NCBI RefSeq assembly: GCF_003173355.1
Contig: NZ_QGMY01000016.1
Location: forward strand, 40,858 to 104,857
Reading direction: 5' to 3'
DNA from: Methanospirillum lacunae
GTDB taxonomy: Archaea > Halobacteriota > Methanomicrobia > Methanomicrobiales > Methanospirillaceae
Length of the DNA stretch: 64,000 bases
Under the pieces are notes generated by a model. It was not told the origin of the DNA and searched no databases. It was given only the letters and a program-made list of their open reading frames with translations. Each line of letters begins with the position of its first letter. Within the stretch, counting starts at the first letter, position 1. A program made the position numbers and the translations under genes. Positions 19,479 through 28,733 of this stretch are shown here, piece by piece.

Positions 19479-20747
19479 TTGCCAGAAAATACTGAATTCT
19501 GGATCGGTGTTGATGACACAGACTCTCCAGAGGGAATGTGTACAACATGGCTTGGAGCAAAACTTATCAGGGATCTTCGTGTTTTAGGTTTTTCGATCTA
19601 CGAAGCACGCTTGATAAGGCTAAATCCGACTATTCCCTTCCGGACAAGGGGAAACGCTGCTATTGCCATCAGGGCCCGAGGGGATCCTGGTGTTGCGTTT
19701 ACTCAAGCATGCAGCCTTGTCAGTGCATATGCAGACTTGAAGTGCGAAAAAACACATCCAGGAGTAGTTGTCGCAAAGGAGCAACTTCCTTCTGACTTCT
19801 ACTTTAAAGCAGTAACGTCTGTTTGTTCAATCTCTGAAGTTGAAGAACTCCTTAAAGAGCACGCTTTAGCCTGGAAGGGATATAAACTAGGACGGGGACT
19901 CATTGGAGCTACAGCCGCAATTGCTTCTGTTCTTCCGGATCATACATGGGAATATCTGGCTTACCGTGAAGAGACACGATGGGCCACACCCCGTGATGTC
20001 AATCATAACAGTCTCTTCATAGCAGATGAAGAGACAGCACCCCATACCTGGGATACTGTCGACTGGGAACGGGGTTCTGTTGTCTGTGTCCCTCATTCAC
20101 CTGATCCGGTCCTCTATGGCATACGTGGTGATTCTCCATTTGCAGTTGCCCATGCTGTTTCATGCATTAGATCAGAGCCATTTCCCTGGGGACAGATCTG
20201 GCTTACAAATCAGGGAACCGATGCACACCTGCTTGAAGGAACAATCGGATCACTGAATGAGAACTCGTCGTACAGGATATGTGGAACTGTTTTGCATCCT
20301 CCGATCACAGGAACAGGCGGTCATGTCAGCCTGGTCATTGGAAATGGAGGGAAAGAACTCACCTGCATGGCATTTGAACCAACGAAAGGTTTCAGACAAC
20401 TGGTGAGATCCCTTATTCCTGGAGATCAAATCATTGCGGTCGGCTCATTCCTAAACGGTACTTTAAATCTTGAAAAATTCTGCCTCTGTTCGATGGAGAG
20501 AGACGAGGTTAAATCAGCACCATTCTGCAGTAAATGCCAGAAGCAGATGACCAGTGCCGGAGCAGGTAAAGGATACAAGTGCAGAAAGTGCGGGGCGAAA
20601 GCCCCGACTCCGGAAACAATAATCAGAGATCGGGAGATCCTCACCGGATGGTATGAAGTCCCTCCAACAGCCCGCAGACACCTTGCACGACCCCTTATCA
20701 GGGGAAAAGAAGTCTTCAGGGAAGGTTCTTTTCAATCTGTATCCTAA
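19479..20747 (+). CDS. tiaS: tRNA(Ile2) 2-agmatinylcytidine synthetase
   Basis: It attaches agmatine to C34 of tRNA-Ile(CAU) so that AUA is read as isoleucine, an archaeal modification. The 422-residue protein opens with FWIGVDDTDSPEGMCTTWLG, the family's Asp-rich phosphate site. It continues with an OB-type domain (YRICGTVLHPPITGTGGHV) and a zinc ribbon near the end (CSKCQKQM and CRKCGAKAP). The start is TTG at 19479 with GGTGA four bases before it. Agmatine metabolism also appears at 54-56 kb. Confidence 0.9.
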   Translation: MPENTEFWIGVDDTDSPEGMCTTWLGAKLIRDLRVLGFSIYEARLIRLNPTIPFRTRGNAAIAIRARGDPGVAFTQACSLVSAYADLKCEKTHPGVVVAKEQLPSDFYFKAVTSVCSISEVEELLKEHALAWKGYKLGRGLIGATAAIASVLPDHTWEYLAYREETRWATPRDVNHNSLFIADEETAPHTWDTVDWERGSVVCVPHSPDPVLYGIRGDSPFAVAHAVSCIRSEPFPWGQIWLTNQGTDAHLLEGTIGSLNENSSYRICGTVLHPPITGTGGHVSLVIGNGGKELTCMAFEPTKGFRQLVRSLIPGDQIIAVGSFLNGTLNLEKFCLCSMERDEVKSAPFCSKCQKQMTSAGAGKGYKCRKCGAKAPTPETIIRDREILTGWYEVPPTARRHLARPLIRGKEVFREGSFQSVS

Positions 20748-20757
20748 CTCTTCAGAC

Positions 20758-20946
20758 ATGCCGGCAGTTCAGATTACCATGGCAGAAGGAAGAACACAGG
20801 ATCAGAAGAGGGCGGTTGCCAGACGTGTTACCGATGTACTCGTCGAGGAACTGGGTGTATCTCCTGATGCAATAACCGTATACATCTACGAAATCGGGCG
20901 GGATCATATTGCTAAATCAGGAGTATTCCTTTCAGATACAGCATAA
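20758..20946 (+). CDS. 4-oxalocrotonate tautomerase-like small protein
   Basis: A 62-residue protein. The true start is ATG 20758, because the next codon gives the catalytic Pro1 of the tautomerase fold (MPAVQITMAEGRT). The family's helix (QKRAVARRVTDVLVEEL) and the AITVYIYEI strand are intact. Without Pro1 processing an upstream in-frame start would be inactive. The substrate is unknown in archaea. It sits between tiaS and the deoxyhypusine synthase gene, with 10 and 18 base spacings. Confidence 0.82.
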   Translation: MPAVQITMAEGRTQDQKRAVARRVTDVLVEELGVSPDAITVYIYEIGRDHIAKSGVFLSDTA

Positions 20947-20964
20947 CTCATCACCAGTTACTTG

Positions 20965-21915
20965 ATGCGTGAAGGTACATACATACACATGGACTGCGAT
21001 ATTCCGGTCAGACAGGCTCATCTCAAGCCGGGAATGAGTGTCAATGATCTGGTCACGGTGATGGAGCAGGCTGGTGCGTATAATGGAGGTGCTTTCTCCC
21101 GTGCTGTCTCCATCTACACATCCATGCTTACCGATGCACGGGCCACCCGATTCCTTGGATTCGCCGGGGCAATGGTTCCCGCAGGAATGGGAGGAATCGT
21201 TAGTGATCTGATCCGGGACGGACGAGTTGATGCCCTCGTCTCAACCGGGGCAAACCTCACTCATGATGTGATTGAGGCGATTGGCTGCCACCATTTCAAA
21301 GGAACGGAGCGTTGCAATGATGTGGATCTCAGACACGAAGAGATAAACAGGATATACGATGTCTACCTCCCTAACGATGCCTTCATCGCTTTTGAAGAGT
21401 TTATGCAGGGAGTATACAGTGAACTGGAAGACGGGAGTGTCATCTCTATTAGTGATCTCCTTGCCCACATCGGATCAAAGCTTGAGACAGGGATCCTTGC
21501 AACGGCAGCGAGACACAATATTCCGGTTTTCTGTCCTGCCATTCAGGACTCGATGATAGGTCTTCAGTACTGGCTCTTCCGTCAGGGGAGAAAAGTAACA
21601 GTTGATGCCTTTGCTGATATGACAAAGATCATCGATCTCTGTTTTGAATCTGAGAGAGCAGGAGCCCTCTTTATCGGGGGAGGGGTTCCGAAAAACTTCA
21701 TCCTCCAGAGTATGCTGATGACTCCGAAAGGGTTTACCTACGCAATTCAACTGACCGGTGACAGGCCAGATCTGGGTGGTCTTTCAGGGGCAACCCTTGA
21801 CGAGGCACGATCCTGGGGAAAAGTGGAAGAAGATGCAGAGACTGTGACTGTTTATTGTGACGCCACAATTACTTTCCCACTGCTTGTTGCAACAGCGATG
21901 GAGAGAATTTCGTGA
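20965..21915 (+). CDS. dys: Deoxyhypusine synthase
   Basis: It transfers the aminobutyl group of spermidine to a lysine of archaeal IF5A, the first step to hypusine. The family's NAD-binding segments are visible: VSTGANLTHD, HEEINRIYDVYLPND and LFIGGGVPKNFILQ. The catalytic lysine is in DEARSWGKVEED near the C-terminus. The protein is about 316 residues, typical. The exact start is unsure: ATG 20965 is used here, TTG 20962 and ATG 20989 are alternatives. Its stop overlaps the pyrF start. Confidence 0.93.
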   Translation: MREGTYIHMDCDIPVRQAHLKPGMSVNDLVTVMEQAGAYNGGAFSRAVSIYTSMLTDARATRFLGFAGAMVPAGMGGIVSDLIRDGRVDALVSTGANLTHDVIEAIGCHHFKGTERCNDVDLRHEEINRIYDVYLPNDAFIAFEEFMQGVYSELEDGSVISISDLLAHIGSKLETGILATAARHNIPVFCPAIQDSMIGLQYWLFRQGRKVTVDAFADMTKIIDLCFESERAGALFIGGGVPKNFILQSMLMTPKGFTYAIQLTGDRPDLGGLSGATLDEARSWGKVEEDAETVTVYCDATITFPLLVATAMERIS

Positions 21916-22556
21916 CCGACCTTATCCTTGCACTTGATCCGACAACCAGAACAGATGCCATGCGGATCGCTTCAGCAGCAGCACCGCACATTGATGCAAT
22001 AAAGATAGGGTATCCCCTCATCCTCGCCGAAGGTCTCGGTATTGCCAAAGAGCTAAAAGCATTTGGTCTCCCTCTTATTGCTGACTTCAAGGTTGCAGAC
22101 ATCCCAAATACCAACCAGCTCATTGCACAGCAGGTTTTTGAAGCAGGATTCTCAGGAATCATCTGCCATGGATTTCCGGGATCAGATTCGGTCAAGGCCT
22201 GCGTGAATGTTGCACATGACAATGGGGGAGAATGTTATGTGGTAGCCGAGATGAGTCATCCCGGAGGCGCTGAATTCTTCCAGAGCGGAACAGCAGAACG
22301 TATCGCCAGGGTGGTTATTGAAACCGGGGCTGATGGGATAATTGCACCTGCAACCAGGCCGGAGAGGACACGAATCCTGCGTGAGATTATTGGGACCAGA
22401 AAGATCCTTTCACCCGGTGTCGGAGCCCAGGGGGGGGATCCTGACGCAATAGCCGGTCTTGTCGATGGCATTATTGTCGGCAGGGCTATTTATGAATCAA
22501 ATGATCCCGGGGCAGCAGCTGCCCGTTATGCCTCACTTCGCGGAAAGCGAACATAA
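21912..22556 (+). CDS. pyrF: Orotidine 5'-phosphate decarboxylase
   Basis: It makes UMP from OMP. At 214 residues it has the archaeal length. The catalytic Asp-Lys-Asp set is in IADFKVADIPNTNQ, and the phosphate-binding end has SPGVGAQGGDPDA and IIVGRAIYESNDP. The start is GTG at 21912, overlapping the dys stop by 4 bases. Confidence 0.95.
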   Translation: MTDLILALDPTTRTDAMRIASAAAPHIDAIKIGYPLILAEGLGIAKELKAFGLPLIADFKVADIPNTNQLIAQQVFEAGFSGIICHGFPGSDSVKACVNVAHDNGGECYVVAEMSHPGGAEFFQSGTAERIARVVIETGADGIIAPATRPERTRILREIIGTRKILSPGVGAQGGDPDAIAGLVDGIIVGRAIYESNDPGAAAARYASLRGKRT

Positions 22557-22614
22557 GAAAATCTGATGGTCTTCAATATTTCCAGATACTCTCATAAGGT
22601 CAAATTTAGTATGT

Positions 22615-22983
22615 ATGTGTATGATATGGAGTGAACAACAGCGCAAGATTGCTGCACAGTATTCATCAAAAGATGAGGTACCGGTTGCAGAGCGGCGTTA
22701 TAAATGTCATTCCTGCCATCTCATCGTAGATGAAACACCATGTCCTGTTTGTGGTGAGAAGAACCTGGAGATCATGTGTCCGCTTGACACCTGCGATTGT
22801 GGTCATGAAATATCCTCAACAATCGAATATTGCCCACTTTGCGGTGAACCAGTCTGTCCTGAATGCGGGTCTCATGATGTCGTGCAGATCAGCAGGGTCA
22901 CCGGGTACCTTCAGGATGTATCAGGCTGGAACGCAGGAAAGCAGCAGGAACTCAAAGACAGACACCGATATTCGGTTGTATGA
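22615..22983 (+). CDS. Stand-alone NrdD C-terminal-like zinc and glycyl-radical module
   Basis: A 122-residue protein. Eight or more cysteines form zinc-ribbon pairs (CHSC, CPVCG, CDCG, CPLCG, CPECG) over residues 31-85. The end reads SRVTGYLQDVSGWNAGKQQ. This matches the carboxy-terminus of class III anaerobic ribonucleotide reductases, where the glycine in RVTGY (Gly97 here) bears the radical, but the large catalytic barrel is absent. It could be a separate radical subunit for a truncated NrdD, a repair module in the manner of YfiD, or a zinc protein that only resembles the motif. The stop overlaps the cbiZ start by 4 bases. Confidence 0.62.
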   Translation: MCMIWSEQQRKIAAQYSSKDEVPVAERRYKCHSCHLIVDETPCPVCGEKNLEIMCPLDTCDCGHEISSTIEYCPLCGEPVCPECGSHDVVQISRVTGYLQDVSGWNAGKQQELKDRHRYSVV

Positions 22984-23903
22984 GGTATTACCTCACAAAG
23001 GATACCCTCATTGTACGCGGCTCATTTCGTGCCTGCAGTACCGGGGATAATGGTGGCATTAAAAATGTCACATCTCTTTTAACCCAACAGGTACAGCCCT
23101 CAAATCCTGTTGAACATTCACTGTTGATTAGAAATGCAGCATATCGGAACGGACTGTCACCAGAAACAACATTCGGACTTCTGATCCCTGAACAATCGAC
23201 GCACCATGCTGTGTTCAGATATGATCAGGTTACTCTGTTTATCACTGCCGGAGTTACCGGTCAGGATACAGGCAGCAGAGAAATACAGAATGCTGAAGAC
23301 TCACGGAACATGGATGTCACCATGAGGATGATCTGTACCATTAATGGACACCTGAAAGACAAGGATCTGCTTAATGCACTGATAACAGTGAGCAAAGCAG
23401 AGATGGAAGCTTCACCTCGTGATGAAAGTTTTTCAGGATGGGACCGGAGAGGTTTCATCATCGGAGCGGAACATTCAGACCCCTCTATAAACAACAATCC
23501 GGAAAACATAGGCGAGAAGATATTTCGGTCCTCATTATACGGTGCTGGATATATCAGAAAACATTTTTTAAAGATCCCGGACCGATCCAGTATCGCATCG
23601 TCATTTCACATTCACACTACAATCGGTGGTGACCGGTGGATTGAATGGAACAAGAAGGGATGCCCGTATTATCCCTGTCACTTCAGGGGACAGAGGTGTG
23701 ATTTCTGCTATTGCCCCCTCTATCCATGTGAAGATGAAACTCTTGGCGAATGGACAACCGGGTCGCGGACATCGGGGAGAGTATGGAGCTGTGCCCCCTG
23801 CACACTTAACCATCAACCGGCAGTGGTGCACCATCTGCGACGCAACCCCGAAGCAAGCAACTCTGAACTAAAATCGATTCTTGTAAATTATCCACAGAAG
23901 TAA
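22980..23903 (+). CDS. cbiZ: Adenosylcobinamide amidohydrolase with C-terminal zinc domain
   Basis: A 307-residue protein. Residues about 1-190 resemble CbiZ, which cleaves adenosylcobinamide to adenosylcobyric acid during corrinoid salvage (LIVRGSFRACSTGDNGG, RYDQVTLFITAGVTG). A second part (about 220-275) is a cysteine-rich small domain with CPYYPCHFRGQRCDFCYCPLYPC, seen here as CPYYPC and CDFCYCPLYPC, known from archaeal CbiZ fusions. The cobalamin link fits the hem/cob operon at the left of the window. The CbiZ match is by pattern, so some doubt remains. Confidence 0.72.
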   Translation: MRYYLTKDTLIVRGSFRACSTGDNGGIKNVTSLLTQQVQPSNPVEHSLLIRNAAYRNGLSPETTFGLLIPEQSTHHAVFRYDQVTLFITAGVTGQDTGSREIQNAEDSRNMDVTMRMICTINGHLKDKDLLNALITVSKAEMEASPRDESFSGWDRRGFIIGAEHSDPSINNNPENIGEKIFRSSLYGAGYIRKHFLKIPDRSSIASSFHIHTTIGGDRWIEWNKKGCPYYPCHFRGQRCDFCYCPLYPCEDETLGEWTTGSRTSGRVWSCAPCTLNHQPAVVHHLRRNPEASNSELKSILVNYPQK

Positions 23904-23983
23904 TTTCCTGATGGATATTGCATCAGGGATATACAGTACTGATTATTTTACCCCTGTTCACTTTCACCCTGTGCCCTGTATGA

Positions 23984-23992
23984 TTTATATAC
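23984..23992 (+). promoter_or_regulatory. TATA box of the RPA operon
   Basis: TTTATATAC lies about 38 bases before the RPA start codon and is the only TATA-like element in the 122-base gap. Confidence 0.55.
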
Positions 23993-24025
23993 ATCATGAT
24001 CAGAAGAGCTGACTGGAGATGACAT

Positions 24026-26431
24026 ATGGACCTGACACCGATTACACAAAGGATCTCCGAAAAGTTTGCTGCATTGGGTCATCAGATCGAACCGGCAAAG
24101 ATAGAGGAGAAACTCGCCCGGATGATCAACGAGTTCGGGGTTCCTGAAGAAGAGGCTGAACGCTCAATAGTCAGTGATTATTCACGGGAGTTCGGCCTTG
24201 ATGAACAGATTCATTCTGCACCAGTAGCATCTGATGCCCCTGAAGCAACACCCATTGCGGAGGTTAAAATCGGAGACTGGGCAACAATTGAGGGAGTTGT
24301 AACAGTTCTTTTTGAATCACGATCTCCTTCAGTCGCACAAAGTGGTATACTCGCTGACCAGTCGGGATCTATACGGTTCACTGTCTGGGCCAAGGCACAG
24401 GCCCCGGCTCTCGAACTGGGAGAGTGGTACCGGTTTGAGTCAGCTGCTGTTGACGAGTTTAACAATCAACCTGGTTTTCAGGTCCATTCAGGGACAGCGA
24501 TATTTCCTATTGCGCACGATCGACTCCCTGTAATTGAAAAAACTCCTATCGTAGATCTACATAGGGGTATAATCAGCCTGGAAGGGAAAGTGGTCTCTTA
24601 TACAGAACGTGCTGATGGACCAGTTCAGATAGCCGGGGTCATTGCTGACGGATCCGGGGCTATCAGATTCACTATCAGAAGAGGGATCACTTTGCCTTCA
24701 ATAGAAGAGGGAGGATGGTACCAGATTGAGTATGTAGTCGCTGATCTCTATCGTGGAGCCATGAATCTGCAGTTCAATGCAGGAACAAAGATAACCCAGA
24801 TATCAGATGATCGCAGCCTTCGGCCAGCCATATCTCCAGTTGCAGGAATTAAACCCGGGATTGTCTGTGTCCGGGTAAAAGTGCTTCAGGAGTATGCCAG
24901 TTCAAGCGAGAGGATGTTCCAGTCCGGTATCCTGGGAGACGAAAGCGGTACAATCAGGTTTGTAACCTGGAAGGATGAGTCTGCAGAACGGCTTGTTCCC
25001 GGGATGGCATACACGATCTACTATGCTTCCGCTGATGAATTCAACGGACGATTGTCTCTGACTCTCAACGGAGCTACCAGCCTGCCAGATGATGCAGCGG
25101 CAATTAATGTCAGCCCGCTCCCTGAACGATCAGCACCAGAAACAACTACTGTCGAAGGAGTGGTAACTGTTCTATTCCCTCCCCGAACTGCTTCAATAGC
25201 ACAGACCGGTATCTTTGCACATGCCTCAGGTGTGATGAGACTTACTGTCTGGGCTAATGCTCATGCTCCGGCTCTCCAGGCAGGAGGATGGTACCGGTTT
25301 GAATCAGCTGTGCTTGATGAATATAACTCACAAAAAAATATCAAGATCACATCAGGAACAGTAGTAACGCCACTATCAGGTGAGACTCTTCCACAGATAG
25401 AAATATCACCAATCTCAAGCCTGAATCCGGGTCTTACCAGTCTGGAAGGAAAGGTTATTTCATATAACCCTCATCTGGAAGGAGCAGTGAGAGCAGCAGG
25501 CGTCATTGCTGACAACACCGGGGCAATAAGATTCACCATCAGGCAGGGAGAACAGGTGGCAGAGATAGAGACCGGAGGTTGGTATCGATTCGAATACGCA
25601 ATTGCTGACCTCTATCGCGAGGCAATGAACCTGCAACTCAGTTCAGGTAGTAGGATTTCTTCACTTCAGGGAGAACACAGTCTTGAACCTGCAATAACTC
25701 CGGTCGCTGAGATAAAACCAGGGATTGTCTGCCTGCATGTAAAAGTAGCCCAGGAATATGAAAATACGAGTGAGCGAATCCTACAGTCCGGAGTCCTTGG
25801 TGATGAGACAGGAACCATCAGATTCGTGGCATGGAAAGATGATTCAATAGAACGACTGATTCCTGGAAAAATTTACACAATTCAGTATGCATCAGCCGAC
25901 GAATATAACGGACGACCATCCCTGACCCTCAACGGATCTGTTGTAATACCTGATGAAACCGGAGAGATAGAAGTGAAAGCATCCGGTGATGAGGTTACTG
26001 GTGCACTGGTTCATATCTCACCCGGTTCAGGCCTCATCAAACGCTGCCCGGTTGAGGGATGCGGGAGAGTACTGACAAGGCAGAACTACTGCCAGATCCA
26101 TGAGATTCAACCCGATTTTCAATATGATCTCAGAATCAAAGGGTGGCTTGATAATGGACGACAGACCTGGGATACAATCATATCACGGGAAGGAGTCGAG
26201 AAACTTCTCGGTCTCACACTGGATGGTGCCAAAGAGATGGCTGAGAACAATCCACTGGGTCTTGAGACAGTGTATTACCACCTTTGTGAAGCATTACTCG
26301 GCCGCTATATCTCATGTCAGGGAAGAGTCATTGAGAACAGACTCTTTACATCATCTTGTTCGTTTCTCACGTTCGATTCAGCACGACATGCTGATCTGCT
26401 GAACCGTTCAGAGGTGACCAGCCATGAGTGA
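24026..26431 (+). CDS. rpa: Replication protein A (single-stranded DNA binding), six OB folds
   Basis: An 801-residue single-strand DNA binding protein for replication and repair. After an N-terminal helical part (residues 1-75) come six OB-fold units. Units 1-3 (about 86-370) and units 4-6 (about 372-655) are a duplication: EGVVTVLF, GWYRFES, SLEGKVVSY/SLEGKVISY, AIRFTIR, PGIVC and FNGRLSLTLNG/YNGRPSLTLNG recur at a spacing of about 285 residues. A zinc finger (CPVEGCGRVLTRQNYCQIH) follows near residue 673, then a final OB-type domain. It is longer than most archaeal RPAs. An 8-base overlap joins it to the partner gene. Confidence 0.9.
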   Translation: MDLTPITQRISEKFAALGHQIEPAKIEEKLARMINEFGVPEEEAERSIVSDYSREFGLDEQIHSAPVASDAPEATPIAEVKIGDWATIEGVVTVLFESRSPSVAQSGILADQSGSIRFTVWAKAQAPALELGEWYRFESAAVDEFNNQPGFQVHSGTAIFPIAHDRLPVIEKTPIVDLHRGIISLEGKVVSYTERADGPVQIAGVIADGSGAIRFTIRRGITLPSIEEGGWYQIEYVVADLYRGAMNLQFNAGTKITQISDDRSLRPAISPVAGIKPGIVCVRVKVLQEYASSSERMFQSGILGDESGTIRFVTWKDESAERLVPGMAYTIYYASADEFNGRLSLTLNGATSLPDDAAAINVSPLPERSAPETTTVEGVVTVLFPPRTASIAQTGIFAHASGVMRLTVWANAHAPALQAGGWYRFESAVLDEYNSQKNIKITSGTVVTPLSGETLPQIEISPISSLNPGLTSLEGKVISYNPHLEGAVRAAGVIADNTGAIRFTIRQGEQVAEIETGGWYRFEYAIADLYREAMNLQLSSGSRISSLQGEHSLEPAITPVAEIKPGIVCLHVKVAQEYENTSERILQSGVLGDETGTIRFVAWKDDSIERLIPGKIYTIQYASADEYNGRPSLTLNGSVVIPDETGEIEVKASGDEVTGALVHISPGSGLIKRCPVEGCGRVLTRQNYCQIHEIQPDFQYDLRIKGWLDNGRQTWDTIISREGVEKLLGLTLDGAKEMAENNPLGLETVYYHLCEALLGRYISCQGRVIENRLFTSSCSFLTFDSARHADLLNRSEVTSHE

Positions 26432-27017
26432 GCAGACTGCATTCCAGCGATATGAACGTGAACCGGCAAAGCGTGTTTTTGCAGCAGAGTTCAGGGAAAC
26501 AACATACCACTTCAAGGAAGGTAGTGAAGACAAAAGCCCGACCTTTGTACTCCTCCCAACCGGAGAGCGATGTAACAGGGTATTTCTGGTAGGACTTCTT
26601 GCAGATAAGAAAAAATCAGAGGGTGAAGCCGTCTTCTACCAGATCAAGGTGAAGGATCCGAGTGGTTTCTTCTTTGTCAGTGCAGGTAGTTATCAGCCAG
26701 AGGCGATGCACCAGATTGCATCCATCGAGACACCGACTGTTGAAGCAAAGCCAACCTATGTAGCGGTGATAGGAAAACCCAACGTGTTTACTGCCCCTGA
26801 CGGGAGAACACTAGTGTCGGTACGGGCTGAGTCTGTGGCTGCTGTCAATAAACAGGTGCATGACTGCTGGATCCTGGATACTGCGACACGAACCCTTGAG
26901 CGGCTTGAAAAGACTGATGAGAATCCGGATCTGGTAAAATCAAAAGAGATCTATAAACAGTCTCCTGATGTCTGGAAACGAATGGTTCACGAAGCCTTAA
27001 AAACTGTTGAGATTTAA
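26424..27017 (+). CDS. RPA-associated protein
   Basis: A 197-residue protein of the family encoded next to archaeal RPA and thought to act with it. It has an OB-like core (RCNRVFLVGLLADKK near residue 50, FYQIKVKDPSGFFFVSAG) and a helical C-terminus (VWKRMVHEALKTVEI). The start overlaps the end of rpa, so the two should be made together. Unlike RPA it has no zinc finger. Confidence 0.82.
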   Translation: MSEQTAFQRYEREPAKRVFAAEFRETTYHFKEGSEDKSPTFVLLPTGERCNRVFLVGLLADKKKSEGEAVFYQIKVKDPSGFFFVSAGSYQPEAMHQIASIETPTVEAKPTYVAVIGKPNVFTAPDGRTLVSVRAESVAAVNKQVHDCWILDTATRTLERLEKTDENPDLVKSKEIYKQSPDVWKRMVHEALKTVEI

Positions 27018-27145
27018 CCTCCCAATACTTTTCTTCCTTATATTTAATCGATAGAAAATAACAAAGGGAAATATCAGATAATACTATTCATCGGTTCTTT
27101 AAGATTTTTAATGTTCATAAATACCACATACTCCCAGGTGAATTG

Positions 27146-28063
27146 ATGATGATACCAACGTATGACGTGCTTATGTACCCTCTTCTTCAACATTTGAGTG
27201 ATGGGCAGCAACATACAATGCGGGATTTAACTGAGAAACTTGCTGAACAATATCATCTAAATGAAGAAGAAAGGGAAAGAGTCCTTCCAAGTGGAAAGCA
27301 AAAGATCATTTCAAGCAGAGTTGGCTGGGCAAAGACGTACCTGAAAAAGGCAGGTCTAATAACAAATCCCGGACGAGGCATTATCCAGATAACATATCAG
27401 GGAAAGGAGACGCTGAAACAAAATTTGACTGAACTCTCTGATGAATATCTCGATCAATTTGAAAGTTTCAGGGCATTTAAGCGCAGTTTTAATCCCCAAA
27501 AATCTGAACATGAGGATATTCACCATAAAGACTTCCCAGATACAAGAACGCCACCTGAAATACTAACAGAAGGCTACCAACAGATACAGAACGAACTTAT
27601 TTCTGACCTTATGCAACAGATACTCAACTGTTCACCTAGATTTTTTGAAAGTCTCGTCCTCGATGTTCTTGTCGCAATGGGATATGGGGGATCCCACAAT
27701 GATGCAGCTCAATCAGTGGGCAGAACCGGAGATGGAGGAATTGATGGGATCATCAAAGAGGACAAACTTGGATTGGATGCAATTTTTTTACAAGCAAAAC
27801 GATGGAAAAATTCAGTAGGAAGACCTGAGATCCAATCATTTGCAGGGGCATTAGATGGGGTCAGAGCAAAAAAAGGGATATTTATTACAACATCAGTGTT
27901 TACTCAGGATGCACTTAATTATATAAAAGGGATTGAGAAGAAGATAGTTCTGATTGACGGAAACCAACTGGCAAACCTGATGATCGAATATAATGTAGGT
28001 GTTTCACCTGTTGCTACATACACCATCAAAAGAGTAGATCTGGATTATTTTGAAGAAGAGTAA
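27146..28063 (+). CDS. mrr: Mrr-family restriction endonuclease
   Basis: A 305-residue protein that would cut methylated or foreign DNA. Residues about 1-95 are the Mrr N-terminal winged helix (YPLLQHLSDGQQHTMRDL, KTYLKKAGLI). The C-terminal part holds the PD-(D/E)xK type core with GYGGSHNDAAQ, TGDGGIDGII and the conserved FLQAKRWKN. The order is normal and no frameshift is seen. AGGTGA at 27136 serves either the ATG at 27146 or the one at 27149. It has no methylase or specificity gene beside it, as expected for Mrr. It borders the disturbed AT-rich patch. Confidence 0.88.
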   Translation: MMIPTYDVLMYPLLQHLSDGQQHTMRDLTEKLAEQYHLNEEERERVLPSGKQKIISSRVGWAKTYLKKAGLITNPGRGIIQITYQGKETLKQNLTELSDEYLDQFESFRAFKRSFNPQKSEHEDIHHKDFPDTRTPPEILTEGYQQIQNELISDLMQQILNCSPRFFESLVLDVLVAMGYGGSHNDAAQSVGRTGDGGIDGIIKEDKLGLDAIFLQAKRWKNSVGRPEIQSFAGALDGVRAKKGIFITTSVFTQDALNYIKGIEKKIVLIDGNQLANLMIEYNVGVSPVATYTIKRVDLDYFEEE

Positions 28064-28078
28064 TCCAATATTTTCCTC

Positions 28079-28612
28079 ACCGCACCTTGTCCCACTCTTC
28101 AAGAACCTCTGAACCTTCGACAAAGACCAGACCATGTTTCTTTGCATACCTGATCACCTCTTCTTTTGACAGAGCAAGCCCGCTCTCATCATCAAGCATC
28201 TCACAGATACTGATCGTCGGGCTGATCGCCGCCATCTCTGCCATGGTAACAGAAAGTTCAGTCTGGCCATGTCTCTAATCTAGAAGTTTTCTGCTGCAAT
28301 CAGCACAGGCATATGACCGGGAGTTCTGAACTGATCTTTAAAGACAACAGGTTCCCCATCAAGAGTATTCTGAACAACTTGTGAGAGGGCGTTCACCGTG
28401 AGGGGATCGATCCTTGTCAGTAATCCCTGTGAAGGTGTTCCAGTGATTTACCCAGAGTGAGAATGAAGAATTGTTTGAGGGATCATACGGAATATCGAGC
28501 TGTTCGACCATAGCAATGTCCTTGATGATAAACCTGTGAAACAGAAGGCCAATTTTTTAGTAGATGTAAATGGAATTGCAGTGTCGGTAAATCTCCCATA
28601 ATCATGGAGTGT
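28079..28612 (-). pseudogene. Decayed partial copy of ribB
   Basis: On the minus strand this stretch is nearly identical, for long runs, to the intact ribB at 30178-30849, covering about the carboxy-terminal three quarters. It is broken: the segment equivalent to LLDQRHG contains an in-frame TAG (near 28280), one T of a T run is lost beside it, and the middle near 28498 has lost three bases. Homology fades from about 28520 and ends near 28612. The last codons (EWDKVR and TGA) are still legible. The N-terminal quarter is missing. It is a direct repeat of ribB, about 2.1 kb away. Confidence 0.88.
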
Positions 28613-28733
28613 CCCAAACCATTGATATCAGTATTATTGATGAGTAAATAATCAGGATATTCGCATTCTGCTTACGAATTAAGAGTAGGGGCATTAACGG
28701 CATTTATTTATAAATGTAATTCAAATTTCAATC

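Noticed and set aside
23626..23871. Small plus-strand frame inside cbiZ
   Set aside because: It lies in another frame of the zinc-domain region and has no support of its own.
28087..28278. Plus-strand frame within the ribB pseudogene
   Set aside because: It is the antisense shadow of former ribB coding sequence.
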